64,000 nt of DNA from Planctomycetota bacterium (GCA_029260795.1 JAJDCO010000040.1:1-64000), one strand, 5' to 3'. Counted from the first letter of the stretch, positions 26,808-38,500 are shown. Notes: generated by a model from the letters alone, not told the origin. Made by a program: numbers and translations.

Positions 26808-27988
26808 GCTCGGCTCGACCTCGCCTCCTCGAGGACCCGACTCAGTCGCTCCGCCGCATGCTCCCAGGTGTATCCCTCGCGGATGATCCGTCGCGCCCGA
26901 GCTCCAATCCGTTCCCGCTCGGACCCCGCTTGGTCGAGTGCCGCCCGAAGAGCCTGCGCAAGTGCTTCCGGCCGAGTCGGGTCGTAGGGGATCCCAGCCT
27001 GCCCGCTTTCGAGCAACTCACCGATCTGCCCCAGCGGTGGTGCGACGACAGGCAATCCGGCGGCCATGTACTCGAAGAGCTTGACGGGAGAAAAGTAGAA
27101 GTCGGACTGTGGCGAGTACGGCGCCACGCCGACATCCATGGCTTGCAGGAGCTCTCGAACTCGATCGGCACCGACCCGCCCAGTGGCCAAGATCGCCGGG
27201 TTCCCTTCCGCCGCCCGTCGCACGGCCGGCTCGTGATCTCCCCCTCCTCCGACCAGCAAGAGTCTCGCCTTCGGATGGCTCGAGCTGAGCTGTCGAAAGG
27301 CTGAGAGCAAGTTCTCGATTCCGTGGAATCGGTTGAAGGCGCCGACGAAACCGATCACTGGCTGGTCGCTCGAGTAGCCCAGCTCCCGTCGAGTCACGAC
27401 CCGAAGCTCGGGATCGCGCTCTAGCACATCCGCGCCGTTCGGAATCACGATCGTTCGATCCGCCGAAGCACCTGAGCGAATCAAGAGCTCGCGTCCCACG
27501 GCGGACGGCGTGAAGACCCTGTCGGCCCTCTTCAGTACCCACTGCTCGCTGATGGGAGCCACGAATCGACCGACGCGGATCTCGGGATGAAATCGGCGGA
27601 GCTCTTCGAGCACGGGCGCATCGGCGTCGATCACGAGCGGTATGCCGAAGCGGCGAGCCAGCCAGGCCGCAGACAATCGGCAGAAGTCCAATCGAACGAT
27701 CAAGACGTCGGGACGGCCCCGCTTTAGGTTCCGTTGCTCGCGCGGTAAGGCTTGCACGTTCCGAAGCAAGGCCTTTGGGACCGCGAAGTATCGATGAAGC
27801 CAGTGCCGGATGGGACGCCGATGGGGTGCGACGCCGCCGGAAGGGAGGCACGCATGTGGATTCAGCCAGGCGGTCTGGACCTGGTGTCCGAGCTCCTCCA
27901 GCCCACGGACGAGGCGCCGAATCTTGACGCTCGATCCGAGCGAGACTCCGTCGGCGTCGTAGAGGTAGTTGAAGTAGAGAACGCGCAT
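26783..27988 (-). CDS. GT4-family glycosyltransferase
   Basis: This 401-residue GT-B enzyme is the last gene of the long leftward polysaccharide unit. The start (MRVLYFNYLYDADGVSLGSSVK) has the N-terminal GT4 loop. Donor-site features in the C-terminal half are VIGFVGAFNRFHGIENLL, LLVGGGGD and the E-x7-E equivalent FSPVKLFEYMAAGLPVVAP. It begins 2 bases after wecB ends, so the two are coupled. The product of WecB (UDP-ManNAc) may feed a transferase in this cluster, but no direct link is visible. Acceptor and donor are unknown. Confidence 0.9.
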   Translation of the reverse strand: MRVLYFNYLYDADGVSLGSSVKIRRLVRGLEELGHQVQTAWLNPHACLPSGGVAPHRRPIRHWLHRYFAVPKALLRNVQALPREQRNLKRGRPDVLIVRLDFCRLSAAWLARRFGIPLVIDADAPVLEELRRFHPEIRVGRFVAPISEQWVLKRADRVFTPSAVGRELLIRSGASADRTIVIPNGADVLERDPELRVVTRRELGYSSDQPVIGFVGAFNRFHGIENLLSAFRQLSSSHPKARLLLVGGGGDHEPAVRRAAEGNPAILATGRVGADRVRELLQAMDVGVAPYSPQSDFYFSPVKLFEYMAAGLPVVAPPLGQIGELLESGQAGIPYDPTRPEALAQALRAALDQAGSERERIGARARRIIREGYTWEHAAERLSRVLEEARSSRAQSASSDR

Positions 27989-27990
27989 CG

Positions 27991-29130
27991 TCAGAGGTCG
28001 GAGGCGGAGCGACCGAGCCAGTTCTGGAGGAGGTCGACAATCCGCTCGGAGGCGCGGCCATCCCCGAATGGGTTCTCACTCGATGGCTTCTGTGTCGCTC
28101 CTACCGCCAGTCGCTCGCGCAACTCCTGCTCGAGGCGAGCACCGCTGCGCCCGATCAGGGTCGCCCAACCGGCATCGATCGCCTCGATCCTCTCCGTTCG
28201 ATCGCGCACGACCAGAGCGGGGACACCCAATGATGGAGCTTCCTCTTGAATCCCTCCGGAGTCCGTCACGATCAGAAACGCCCTCGCCATCGCTCCCACG
28301 AACTCGTCGTAGGCCATCGCGGGCCGCAGGCGAACGTTTGCGAGATCACCCAGGATTGGCCGCACTTGAGCGCCGACGGCCGGATTCGGATGCAGCGGCA
28401 CGACGAATACGTCCTCCGGATGATCTTCCGCCACGTTTCGAATGGCACCGGCCAGCTCGCCCAAGGCGCTGCCGAGACTCTCTCGCCGATGCAGCGTCAC
28501 GAGGATCAACCTCTTTCCCGTGTCGCCACCGTCCCCGAACAGGGCGTTGGCATCCAGCCGAACTCGCTGCTTCACCCAAAGCAGGCTGTCGACGATCGTG
28601 TTGCCGGTGACCGAGATCCACTCGTCCGGAACGGCCTCTCGCAGTAGGTGCTGGCGAGCGTTCTCGGTGGGTGCAAAGTGATGTCGAGCGATCTGTGAGA
28701 TCATTCGGCGTGCCCCCTCCTCTGGAAAGGGAGCCTCCAGGTCGCCACTCCGCAGTCCGGCCTCGATGTGTCCGACCGGAACCTGCCGGTGAAACGCCGC
28801 CAAAGCACCCGAGAGCGCAGTCACCGTGTCGCCCTGCACCAGCAGGATGCTCGGCTGGAAGTCTTCGATCGCCCGGTCGATGCCGGCGACCGCTGAGGCG
28901 AGCACACGGCCAGGCTGCTGCCCCGGCCGCATGATGTCCAGGTCGACATCGGGGACGAGACCGAAGAGATCGACGACGGTATCCAGCAGCTCCCGGTGTT
29001 GAGCCGTCACCAGGAAGCAATGAGGACAGCCGCGACGCTGAAGCTCGAGCACGACCGGCGCCACCTTGATGGCCTCGGGTCTCGTCCCCGCAACCACCAT
29101 CACGCTTCGACTCGTGATGCCCTCGGCCAT
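27991..29130 (-). CDS. wecB: UDP-N-acetylglucosamine 2-epimerase, non-hydrolysing
   Basis: This 379-residue cytoplasmic enzyme interconverts UDP-GlcNAc and UDP-ManNAc, supplying ManNAc or ManNAcA for surface polysaccharide. Family features are the N-terminal VVAGTRPEAIKVAPVV, TAQHRELLD, VQGDTVTALSGALAAF, the GHIEAGLRSGD catalytic segment, VTGNTIVDSLL, VTLHRRES and DSGGIQEEAPSLGVPALVVRDRTER. All the usual substrate residues are there. Length matches E. coli WecB (376). A 109-base gap precedes it after the deacetylase, so it could have its own start. The next gene, a GT4, begins 2 bases on. Confidence 0.96.
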   Translation of the reverse strand: MAEGITSRSVMVVAGTRPEAIKVAPVVLELQRRGCPHCFLVTAQHRELLDTVVDLFGLVPDVDLDIMRPGQQPGRVLASAVAGIDRAIEDFQPSILLVQGDTVTALSGALAAFHRQVPVGHIEAGLRSGDLEAPFPEEGARRMISQIARHHFAPTENARQHLLREAVPDEWISVTGNTIVDSLLWVKQRVRLDANALFGDGGDTGKRLILVTLHRRESLGSALGELAGAIRNVAEDHPEDVFVVPLHPNPAVGAQVRPILGDLANVRLRPAMAYDEFVGAMARAFLIVTDSGGIQEEAPSLGVPALVVRDRTERIEAIDAGWATLIGRSGARLEQELRERLAVGATQKPSSENPFGDGRASERIVDLLQNWLGRSASDL

Positions 29131-29239
29131 CCCAACCGCCTCACCCGTGCTGCTCGAACTCCACCGGCCTCGGTGATCGGGTCTCCATTGCTCGCCGATC
29201 TCGGGCCAACGGGCCCGCTCAACGGGCTCAGGATACCTT

Positions 29240-30190
29240 TCAGTCGCTCGGGCTCCGAGTCGAATCCTCTCGGGTAACCTCCGACTTGGATCGGAGCTCT
29301 CGGGCTAGCTCTGCAAAGGGAGCGAATCGATAGAGGTCGCGAATCTCCTCGAGCCAAAGCTCCCAACGAGCGCTCCGAGCGGCCAAGGCCTCCCCGAGCC
29401 CGGGATGGACCCGTAGTCGTGGATCGAGCTCGTCCTCATCGACATCGAGGAAGTCGACTCCGTGAGCGGGAAAGCTCAGTTCCCTCCCGAACCGACGGGA
29501 CCAACGAACGAGGCGTGCCAGCCGCGCATCACCGATATAGGCCGCCATGGTTCTATACAGCGGAAACCCCGAGATCGGAGCCAGGGTCAACGGAAACTCG
29601 ACAATGTTGCTCCCGCCCACCGACCGGATGTGAAACCGTCGAGGTGCGGCGAGCCAGCGCCAGGTTGTCATCCGGAGGTGCTCTCGCCGTCTCGCCCCCT
29701 TCCACCAGGTCGCGAAACGCAAGAGCGGGAGAAACGGCCCTGGGAAGATGGAAGCGTCGTACTGGAAGCCGACCCGGCGCACGATGTCGAGGGTCGCGGG
29801 ATCCAGATCCCAGCCCGGAGCTCGGAACCCGACGACCTTCTTGCCGATGACCTCTTCCAGCGTCTCCTTCGAACGTCGCAGCTCCAACTCGATCTCCGAG
29901 GCCGGACGAGCCGAGAATGGCAGCTGGTGTTGGAACGAGTGACTCGCCACCTCATGGCCCCGTTGGACGATCTCCCGAAGATGCCGTGCTTGCGCTTCAG
30001 CGTCACGGGCAATGACGAAGAAGGTGGCTCGCAGCTGGTGGCTGGCAAGAGACTCCAGGATTCGCGGCAAGGCACGGGCATAGACCGGATCGTCTTTCGA
30101 CGGTGTCGATTCTCCGTGACCGTAGCCCTGGAGATGATCCGCGGCCGTGTCCAAATCGAAGCTGAGACAGGCCCGCGGAATCGTCCTCAT
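29240..30190 (-). CDS. Polysaccharide deacetylase (NodB domain)
   Basis: This 316-residue enzyme should remove N-acetyl groups from a glycan or lipid-linked precursor. The metal triad is present: SFDLDTAAD (Asp-Asp motif, in the FDLD form of PuuE/HpPgdA-like enzymes), and HEVASHSFQH (HxxxH). The catalytic-support segment GFRAPGWDLDP is also there. ATG 30190 overlaps the stop of the FAD-enzyme gene by 4 bases (ATGA); an upstream extension in the open frame is not coding. No signal peptide is seen, so the protein may be cytoplasmic. The C-terminal about 100 residues are extra to the NodB fold. The substrate is probably a sugar of the same polysaccharide. Confidence 0.9.
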   Translation of the reverse strand: MRTIPRACLSFDLDTAADHLQGYGHGESTPSKDDPVYARALPRILESLASHQLRATFFVIARDAEAQARHLREIVQRGHEVASHSFQHQLPFSARPASEIELELRRSKETLEEVIGKKVVGFRAPGWDLDPATLDIVRRVGFQYDASIFPGPFLPLLRFATWWKGARRREHLRMTTWRWLAAPRRFHIRSVGGSNIVEFPLTLAPISGFPLYRTMAAYIGDARLARLVRWSRRFGRELSFPAHGVDFLDVDEDELDPRLRVHPGLGEALAARSARWELWLEEIRDLYRFAPFAELARELRSKSEVTREDSTRSPSD

Positions 30191-31560
30191 ACCAACCGTT
30201 GCTGGGCAGGCTGCATCAGCTCTCCGGGAAAGCAGGCGGCTCGCACCTCCGAGCGAATGCGCTTGACGAGTTGCTCGGCTCGACCCACGCAGCTGTTCCA
30301 CGAAGTAATGTCTGGGTAGATCTGGCTCGTGTTGCAGAGATAGATCGAGTCGGTGGCCAGAACCTCGGGCGGTCGCCGACCGAAGTATCCTACCGAGTAG
30401 ACCGGCTCCACGTAGGGTGCCCGAAACACTCCCGACCAACCGACTCCGCTTTCACCGAATCCCGGGTACAGCGACTTCAGCTCGGTCAAGTAGCGTTCAG
30501 AGATCTCCGAGTCCTCTTGCGCAAACAGCGGATGCTCAGCGGGCACATAGTTCATGACGTAGACGAGGTGGTGTCCGCCGAAGTCCTTGGGATCGGCAAG
30601 CTGCGTCGTCTCGACGATGCCTTGGAATCCGACTCCCGAATCGACGACCGCTGTCCAGTAGAAGCGATCGAGCGGCTCGCGAGTGGCATAGACGGCGTTG
30701 ACCACGCCTTGATAGGGGAGCTCGAAGCGCGAGAGCGTTCGGCCGGCTTCGCTGTCGCCCAAGAGCTTCAGGGCGGGTCGGGTCGCCATCGCCAGAACGG
30801 CCGCGTCGAAGCGGCGGACGCGTCCCCCACTCTCCGTCAGCTGGACGCCGGGCTCGACCGCCTCGACAGCTGAGACGTGGGCTTTCTTCTCGATCTCCAC
30901 ACCGAGCCGAACGAGCTCTCCTTCGAGCCGATTGATCAGGGTCTTCAGTCCGCCCGGCAGCATGGCCTTGACCTCGGGACCGCCGTCCTTCTCACGAGTC
31001 AGCCGGCTCCAGATCCACAGGGCGGGAATCTCCTGATACGCGTCACCGAACTTGGCTTGGAGCAAGGCCCGCCAGACGACCTCGAAGCAGCGGTCCCCAA
31101 AGACCTTTCGCAGCCAGCACTCGGCGGTGATGTCGTCGAGCGCTTCCGGCCGAGACTGACGCAATCCGACGAGAGTGCCCCATCCCATTCGGAGTCGATC
31201 CGCGAATGGCAATGCTCCGAATCTCAGGAGGTCCCAAGGAGTGTTGAGTGAGTAGCGGCGCTTGCGGTGGAAGAAGCCCATCCCGGAACGCTTCCAATCG
31301 ACCTGATCCATCAAGTCGAGCTGTTCGAGGAGCCCGAGGAGATGGCGGTCGGTCGGAAGAATGCAGTGATAGAACCGGTCGATCCGACCGACTGGAGACT
31401 CATAGGAGAGCCCGAGCCCTCCGAGTGATGCTTCGGACTCGATCAGCGTGACGGCAATGCCGGCACGAGCCAGGCCAAACGCCGTCGCCATGCCGCTGAT
31501 GCCGCCCCCGAGCACAGCGACTCGCCGGAGCTCTTCCGAAGGCAGTTCGTGGTTATCCAT
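30187..31560 (-). CDS. FAD-dependent amine-oxidase/phytoene-desaturase-like oxidoreductase
   Basis: This 457-residue protein has the dinucleotide-binding start VAVLGGGISGMATAFGLARAG, an IESEASLGG segment, and the C-terminal FAD segment typical of the protoporphyrinogen oxidase / phytoene desaturase superfamily (IYLCNTSQIYPDITSWNSCV). ATG 31560 follows AAGGAAG. Such enzymes are common in exopolysaccharide loci next to GT2 enzymes and deacetylases, where the substrate is unknown; UDP-galactopyranose mutase belongs to the same broad fold but its signature is not seen here. It overlaps the deacetylase by 4 bases and lies 70 bases after the GT2 gene. A role in sugar or lipid-carrier modification is inferred. 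Confidence 0.8.
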   Translation of the reverse strand: MDNHELPSEELRRVAVLGGGISGMATAFGLARAGIAVTLIESEASLGGLGLSYESPVGRIDRFYHCILPTDRHLLGLLEQLDLMDQVDWKRSGMGFFHRKRRYSLNTPWDLLRFGALPFADRLRMGWGTLVGLRQSRPEALDDITAECWLRKVFGDRCFEVVWRALLQAKFGDAYQEIPALWIWSRLTREKDGGPEVKAMLPGGLKTLINRLEGELVRLGVEIEKKAHVSAVEAVEPGVQLTESGGRVRRFDAAVLAMATRPALKLLGDSEAGRTLSRFELPYQGVVNAVYATREPLDRFYWTAVVDSGVGFQGIVETTQLADPKDFGGHHLVYVMNYVPAEHPLFAQEDSEISERYLTELKSLYPGFGESGVGWSGVFRAPYVEPVYSVGYFGRRPPEVLATDSIYLCNTSQIYPDITSWNSCVGRAEQLVKRIRSEVRAACFPGELMQPAQQRLV

Positions 31561-31630
31561 CTGAGCACTTCCTTTCCCCGATCTCGCCGCAGAGCAGCCT
31601 CTCCGGCCAATCCCAACCCCCGAATCCTGC

Positions 31631-32485
31631 TCAGCCGAGTCTCTCCATTCCCGCCGAGGATTCGGCCAAATGCACGATGCCGCTCTCCATCTCGGCAGGC
31701 TCGGCGAGCTCGCTTTCGAACCGCACGACCGATTGCGGCTCCGGCAGTCGCGACAGTGTGATCGCTCGTAGGATGAACACACCGTAGCGGAGCACCGTTC
31801 GAACGATCCGCATCTTGCTCGCGCCTTGCTTCTGATCATAGCGGAGCTCGAGAGGGACCTCGCTGAACCGGGCGCCCAAGGCGCGCAGCTTGACGAGGAT
31901 CTCGACCATGCAGCCGAATCCCGACTCCGTCACGAAGCTCCGGCCGTAGGAGTGGATCGCGCGCCCCAACGTATCCGCTCGATAGGCACGATAGCCGCAC
32001 GAGTAGTCTCGAACACCGCGAGTGGGGAAGAGAGTGCGAAAGATCAGGCCCGCGCCACGGCTGAGGATCTTGCGGTGAAAGGGAACTCCGACCTCCGAGC
32101 CTCCGGGAACGAACCGCGATGCGATCGCGACGTCGGTGCCACGGCTTCCCACGGCCTCGGCGAGAGGTCCCGCCAAGATCGGGTCGTGGCTGCAGTCCGC
32201 ATCCATCGTGATGATGACGTCCTCGGCGGAAGACTCGGCCACCGCCGTCGACAGCCCGGTCCAGATCGCGACACCCAGGCCGCGGTTCTGCTCATGACGA
32301 ACGATCGTCAACGGGAGCTGCTCGAGAAACGGCCGGGCCTCAGACAGCGTGTCGTCCGAGCTTCCGTCGTCGACGAGCAGAACCCGATACTCCAGGCGCT
32401 GATCGCGCATGCGATCGGCCAGCAGCCCGAGGAGCTGAGCGATGCCCTCACCCTCGTTGTAGGCAGGCAGTACAAAAACAATCAT
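31631..32485 (-). CDS. GT2-family glycosyltransferase, DPM1-like
   Basis: This 284-residue GT-A enzyme begins IVFVLPAYNEGEGI and has the donor motifs VLLVDDGSSDDT and IITMDADCSHDP (the DxD-type metal site). These match dolichyl/undecaprenyl-phosphate sugar synthases. It should move a sugar from a nucleotide donor to a polyprenyl phosphate or glycan at the membrane. A hydrophobic segment near residues 215-235 (VLRYGVFILRAITL) may anchor it. ATG 32485 follows AGGAAG and lies 26 bases after the giant malectin gene. The C-terminus (about 245-284) is acidic and not typical of the family. Specificity is unknown. Confidence 0.88.
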   Translation of the reverse strand: MIVFVLPAYNEGEGIAQLLGLLADRMRDQRLEYRVLLVDDGSSDDTLSEARPFLEQLPLTIVRHEQNRGLGVAIWTGLSTAVAESSAEDVIITMDADCSHDPILAGPLAEAVGSRGTDVAIASRFVPGGSEVGVPFHRKILSRGAGLIFRTLFPTRGVRDYSCGYRAYRADTLGRAIHSYGRSFVTESGFGCMVEILVKLRALGARFSEVPLELRYDQKQGASKMRIVRTVLRYGVFILRAITLSRLPEPQSVVRFESELAEPAEMESGIVHLAESSAGMERLG

Positions 32486-32511
32486 CTGAGCTTCCTTCGG
32501 AGGAAGGTGCC

Positions 32512-35500
32512 TCAAGGCACCCATTGCAGGATCGAAACGGGAGAAACCGCTGCCGAGCCGTTCTCACGTCGAAGTGTTGCGAACAAGTGCACCAGCCCAC
32601 CTTCCGGAGCGCTTCGCACTAGCTCGATGGGAATCTCCACGTATCCCGCACTCCCGATCGTAGCGGAATACAGTTGGTAGCCGATCACCGAGTTTGCCTC
32701 GAATGGCTCCAAGTCGAAGCCTTCGCCAGGCAGCTCGGCAAACAACGCTCCCTCCAACAAGTGGAGCTCGACCGCCGCCCCGATTGGGCCGGCAACTCGA
32801 GCAATCTGAGAGGAGCCGGCGACCTCGGCCGGAGGGGTCACGCCGAGCACTCCGAGACAAGGCCGTGCCGGCGGGCCTGCCACGGCACGCCCCACCGCGC
32901 CTGTCGTGCTTCCGATGAGAGGGGCGAGCTGAGCGTCATGAAAGCTCCCATCGGAAAACTGCACACAAAGGCGCGCACCGACGAGCTCGAGGCCGCAGAT
33001 CTCTCCCGCCTGCCCCGGTCCCGGTGCCGAGGCACCTCGGATGCTGGTTGGATCGACGTCGATCGAGAATCCGAAAACCTCTCCCGGACTGAAGTCGTCG
33101 AAGTCGATCTCGAGTCGATCGAAGCCACCGTCCCGAGGACTCAGCAGTCGGGCGCCTCGGCAGCCCACTCCGGGATCGACATCGATCGTAAACGGCTTGC
33201 TCGAGTCATCACCGGCCAGGCCGTTGGGATCGAAGACCAAATCGCGCAGCACCGACCAGCGCAGATCCAGCGTGATCCGCGTGATTCCCTGGCCCTCGGT
33301 GGAAGCATTCGTCAGGACAAACGAGTTGGCCGAGCCCGTCCCGCTTTCCTGAAGCTCTCCACCGGGGTCGACGGTGAGTACCGCCGCCGACCCGCGATCG
33401 AGATCGCCACCACTTCCTGGCAAGATCCGGAAGTAGTCGAACACCGCGATGAACTGTTGGCTCGGAGCCCCGAAGCGTGTGGCCATGAGGCCCACTCCGA
33501 GACCCGAGACGAACAGCCTCGCCAGCTCGGGCCGGTCCGTCAGGGAGACACTTCCGATAGTGAGGATTGCGGTCGGGTCATCGGAGTCGATTCGATAGCG
33601 CGCCGTGATCGTTCCGATCTCCGGATCGAGCGTCAGGAACAGATCCAGGCGAGTTGGACCCGGCAAGTTGAGCGGAATCGGGGATCCCGGCAACAGATCG
33701 TCGTAGACGCCATCGAACTCGGACGCCCAGGCGAGACCGGGTTGCCCCCCCGCCTCGGCCGTCACCGTGAGACGAATGTAGTCGTCCTCACCAACGCTCA
33801 CGAACACACCGGCGGCCTCGCCACCCAGCGGCGGCACGGGCGGGCTGGCGAAAGGAGCCGTGAGTCGGGTCATCACCGTGAACGGCCCGACGCCGAGTCC
33901 CGGAGTCGCGTTCAGCCCGAGCTGAAGTGCGTTGTCCTGATCGTTCTGAGAGGACTGCATCTCGCCTTCGGTCGAGACGATCGAGAGGAAACCGGCGGCG
34001 GCTCCGGCACTGATCTGACCGGAGACCAAGCCTTGTCCGTTCGTGGTCCTTTGAACCCCGGTGAATCCGCTGTTGCGAATCCCACCCAGATTCGGATCGC
34101 CCGGATTCCAGTCGTAGACGAGAGGAAGCTGGGTGCCGTCACCGTTCGTCGGATCAAAGAAGAAGTCGTCCTCGGTATCGAGGATACCATCGTCGTCGTC
34201 GTCGGGATCGAGGAGGTCGCTCACGAAGTCGCCGTCGTGATCCGGCGGATAGTCGGCCGGCGAGAAGGGATTGGTGCCGTTTGCGAGCTCGTCGATATCG
34301 GTGTAGCCATCGTTGTCGTCGTCCTCGTCGACATCATCGTCGATGCCATCCCCGTCGTTGTCGAACGGGTCGGCCGGCGTGTTCGGCGTCAGGAGCGTGA
34401 TCTCGTCGCTGAAGAACTCGGCAACGAAGACCGCTCCATCGGGTGCGGCAACGAGGTCGATCGGACCGTTGAGATTGCTCACCAGCACTTCGCTGCCGAC
34501 GACGGAGAGTCCGTCGGCCGCGAGCTGCAGGCGCACGATGTTCTTCTGAGCGAACGTGTTCACCGAGAGCAGATCACCCAGCATCTGGCCGTTGAAGGCG
34601 AGGGACTCGTACTCGGTCAGTCCATTCGAAGACGTGAAGAAACCATAGTCGAAGAGCGGTGCCCGGTATCCGGGCTCCGGAGGCAACGACGGGTTGTAAT
34701 CAGAGCCGTCTCGATAGACACAGAAGCCTCGCACCGGTTGCGGGTGGCCTCCGTAGCTGTTGGCGGTGACCAGAAGCAGCTCGTCCGGTTCCGTACCGGC
34801 GTTGATCTCCACTCCGGTTCCACATCCATGGACCGGCCCCGGCGTGTTGCCCAGGCCGGCGTTGCCACCATTCTCGTTGAGGTACAGGCGGCCATTGCTG
34901 TGCCAGACCATGTCGTAGCCGTTGCGATATCCCGTCGCGTAGACCTCGAACACGCCCGGGATCTCGCCGTCACCGGCCTGAGACTCCACCTGAGAACCGG
35001 CACTCACATCGATCGGGCTCGACAAGGCAGCCACGTTCAGGCGAAGCACGCTGGCCGACAGGGCGACCTCCGGAAGCTCACTGAAGAACTGACTCGGAGC
35101 CCCGAAGTTCGTGTTGCCACCTTGGGTGATGTACAGCCATCCATCAGGACCTCGGACGATGGTGTTGGTGGCATGATTCTCTCGCGACCGCGGAAGGCCT
35201 GTCACGAGATCTTCACGGTTCAGCGGATCGTCGAACACCGGGCCGGTCAGCCGCGTGAGGACTCCACCGTCCGTGTCGATCGCCAACGCCGTCGAATCGC
35301 TGTTCTGTCCAATCCGAGGATCGGAGTGCCCGATGTACAACACCGGAGCGGTCGGCGAGCTCGTTGGGTCTACGAGGATACCCGTCACCTGGCGGCCGAT
35401 CACGCCGACGGCCGGCGTTCCGTCCTGATTGAATGTCGGCGAGTCGAAGATGGTGCGAATCACCTCCGTGCTCGTGACGTCCCGATTCGCATCGAGCGTG

Positions 35501-38500
35501 AAGACGTGGATCAGCCCGTTCTGTTGAGTCACGTAGAGTCGCCCGTCCGGACCGAACATCAAGGAGGTCGGATTGTCGAATTCACCGGCTCCAGGCGTTC
35601 CCCACCAAGTGACGATCACTCGACGGTCGAACTGCACCGGCACTTCCTCGAAGCCCTCTCCGATAACCGGAACCGTGCGATACCCCGAACTGTCGCCCGG
35701 ATCGTCGCTGAAGATCTGAAGCTCCGCTTCCCGACTACCGACCATGGAGGGCGAGAACTGGAGCGCGGTATCGATCGACTGGCCGGGACCGAGCGTCAAC
35801 GGAAGGACGGCGTCGGACGAGAAATCTCCCGAGGCGTCCCCCGTCCACTGGAAGTTCGTCACCTCGAGCGGCGCGCCTCCCACGTTGGTCAACGTCATCG
35901 TGCGAGGCAAGCTGGTCGCACCGACTTGGGTGGGGCCGAAGTCGAAGGCCCCCGGCTGCACGTCGAGTTGCGGAAGCGTTCCCAACCCCTCGACGGTCAC
36001 GAGCCGCTCACCTCCCACATCGAAGGGATCGTCGCTAACGATACGGAGCTCGGACGTGAAGGCTCGCCCCGAGCTCGGCGCAAACACGATCTCGAACGCC
36101 AGCGTCTCCGCTGGTTGCAGAATCGCGGGCACGCCAGGAGGTGTGACGAAGTCGAATGCGACGGAATCTACTCCTTGGAGCTGCACCGACGCGAGCGCCA
36201 GGGGCGCCGAGCCCGTATTCTCGAGCTGCACGCTCAAGGGAGCACTCGTCTCGCCACTTGGCGTCCCTCCGAAGTCGACCGGACTCGGTGTCACGGTCAA
36301 GATTGGGGCGATGCCGGTACCCGAGACATCGACTGGACGCAGGCCGGCCGGGTCGTCCGGATCGTTGCTGACGATGTCGAAGGTCGCAGCTCGTGCGCCG
36401 AGGGCCGAGGGGGAGAACGTCGCCGAGATCAGCCAGCTCTCCGCTGGTGCCAGATCGAAGGGCAGGGAGCGTCCGGCTGGGAAGAGGAAGTCGCCGCCGG
36501 CTGGCCCGCTCATTTGCAGGGAGCTGACGGTCAACGTCGCATCGCCCACGTTCTCGAGCTTGACGACCAACGGTGCGCTGGTCGTGCCCAGGCGCACCGC
36601 ACCAAAGGCCGCCGTGTTGGGAGTCACGACCAGGTCGGGCGCCAGAATGAATCCCTCTCCGGACACCGCGACGCGCCTTGGCTGTCCGCCATCGTCGGGG
36701 TCGTCACTGGAAACGACCAGCTCGGCCAATCGCGTCCCTTCTCCCAGCGGCGAGAAGGTTGCCGCGATCGTGCGCGACTGGTTCGGCGCCAGGATCCAGG
36801 GCAATGCCGTGTCGATCGGAAACGAGAACTCGCTGGAGTGAGAGCCCTCGACCGTGATGGCTCCGATCGTGAGCGAGGTGGTCCCGATGTTCCGGAAGAT
36901 CACATCGAGAGCGGAGCTGGTCTGTCCCACGTGAGTGGGCGGGAAGGAGACCGGAGCGGGCGAGATCAAGAGATCCGGCTCGGCCGCCAAGCCCTCGCCC
37001 GCGATCGGAACGACTCGCCGCCCATTCGAGTCCGCCGGATCATCGCTGACCAAGACCAGCTGGGCATCGAGCACGCCCACGGTCGTCGGTGACAGGCGGC
37101 CCTCGAAGTTGACGACCTCGCCCGAAGCAATCGCCAGCGGAGGCGTCAGGTCGAAGAAGAAGTCGCCAGCGTCGAGGCCCTCGATCAGGACGTCCGAGAT
37201 GTCCAGCCGGCCGGTACCGTCATTCCGAAGCGTGATCGTCACGTCCGCACTGGTCTGGCCGAGCACGACAGCCCCGAAATCGATCGGGTTCGGGACGACG
37301 ACGAGCACCGGCAAGCCGGGATCCCCGACTGCCGCGACGGACACCTCCCGCACACCTCCGGCGTCCGCTGGGTCGTTGCTCGTGATGCTCCAGTGGGCTG
37401 AGAGCACGCCGAGACGCTGTGGATCACAGGTACCGGTGATGGACACACTCTCGCTCGGCAGCAGTTGGTAGCTCGATGCGGTGTCGAAGGCGAAGGAGCC
37501 CGAATCGACACCTCCCACCGAGAAGTCCGAGATGTCGAGCGTGGAGGAGCCGATGTTCCGGAGCTCCACGGCGAGCATTGTTTCCTGACCCTCGAGTGCG
37601 GAGCCGAAGTCGATCACGCTCGGAGTCACGGTCATCTTCGGCGTGCCCGTCACGGGCAGGATCTCGATCGCGGCCACGGTCGCGAAGTCGACCGACGCCG
37701 AGAACTCGAGCACCAGCTGTGCGCTCTCGACCGAGACGATCGACTCGATGATCGTGGCCGTCAAGGGACCGACCTGCGCATAGAGATCGAGGTCGCTGAT
37801 GATCTGAACGCCGTTCGCCGTCACACTGAAAACGCGGTTCCCGGCTCCGGGCTCACCGCCACCGGGGGCTCCCCAGTAGATCTCGGCGAAGTGGAGGCGG
37901 ACTCGATAGGCTCCATTCACGAGCGGGAATGAGTACGCGAAGCTCCCGTAGCGCTCGTCCTGGTACAGCGCGTCCTCGTCCGTCCCGGCGATCTCAGAGG
38001 CGAAGCTGTACGTCCAACCGCCTTGAAACCCCGTGTCGGATTGCCAGAGTTTCCCGGCTTGGTCGAAGAACAGATCACCTCCCGTGTTCACGCGGATCGT
38101 CTGCGGGTCCGGGGGCTCCTCGGTCGCGAGGCCGACGATCGGAATCTCGGCCGGGCTCCCCGGCGCGTCGCTCTCGAATCTCAGATCGGCGACTCGAATG
38201 CCGGCTGCCAACGGACTGAAGACGCCGTCGAAGAACAGCGACTCCCCGGCGATCAGGGTCACGGGCAAGGCGAGGCTTTCGAATCCGAACTCGGTGGCCT
38301 GGGGACCGACGACGGAGGCAGTCGAGATGGTCAGAGGCTCGAGGCCGGTATTCCGCAGCTCGAATGTGCGGGGATTGCTCGTGGTTCCGACGAGCTGCAC
38401 GGGGAACTCGAGTTGGTGCTCGAGAATCGTCAGCTCGGGTCCCGGCTTCGCGATCGGCAGGCTCACGATCTCGAGCGCCGAGAGCTTGGCCGTGTCGACG

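Noticed and set aside
34147..34371. Short GTC-rich repeat as a possible CRISPR or microsatellite
   Set aside because: It is the coding sequence of Asp-rich TSP3-like calcium repeats in frame; there are no spacers.
32674..37092. 1472-residue rightward open frame
   Set aside because: It is antisense to the giant malectin/anchor-D gene; its length is a result of high GC and regular repeats on the other strand, and it has no recognisable domain.
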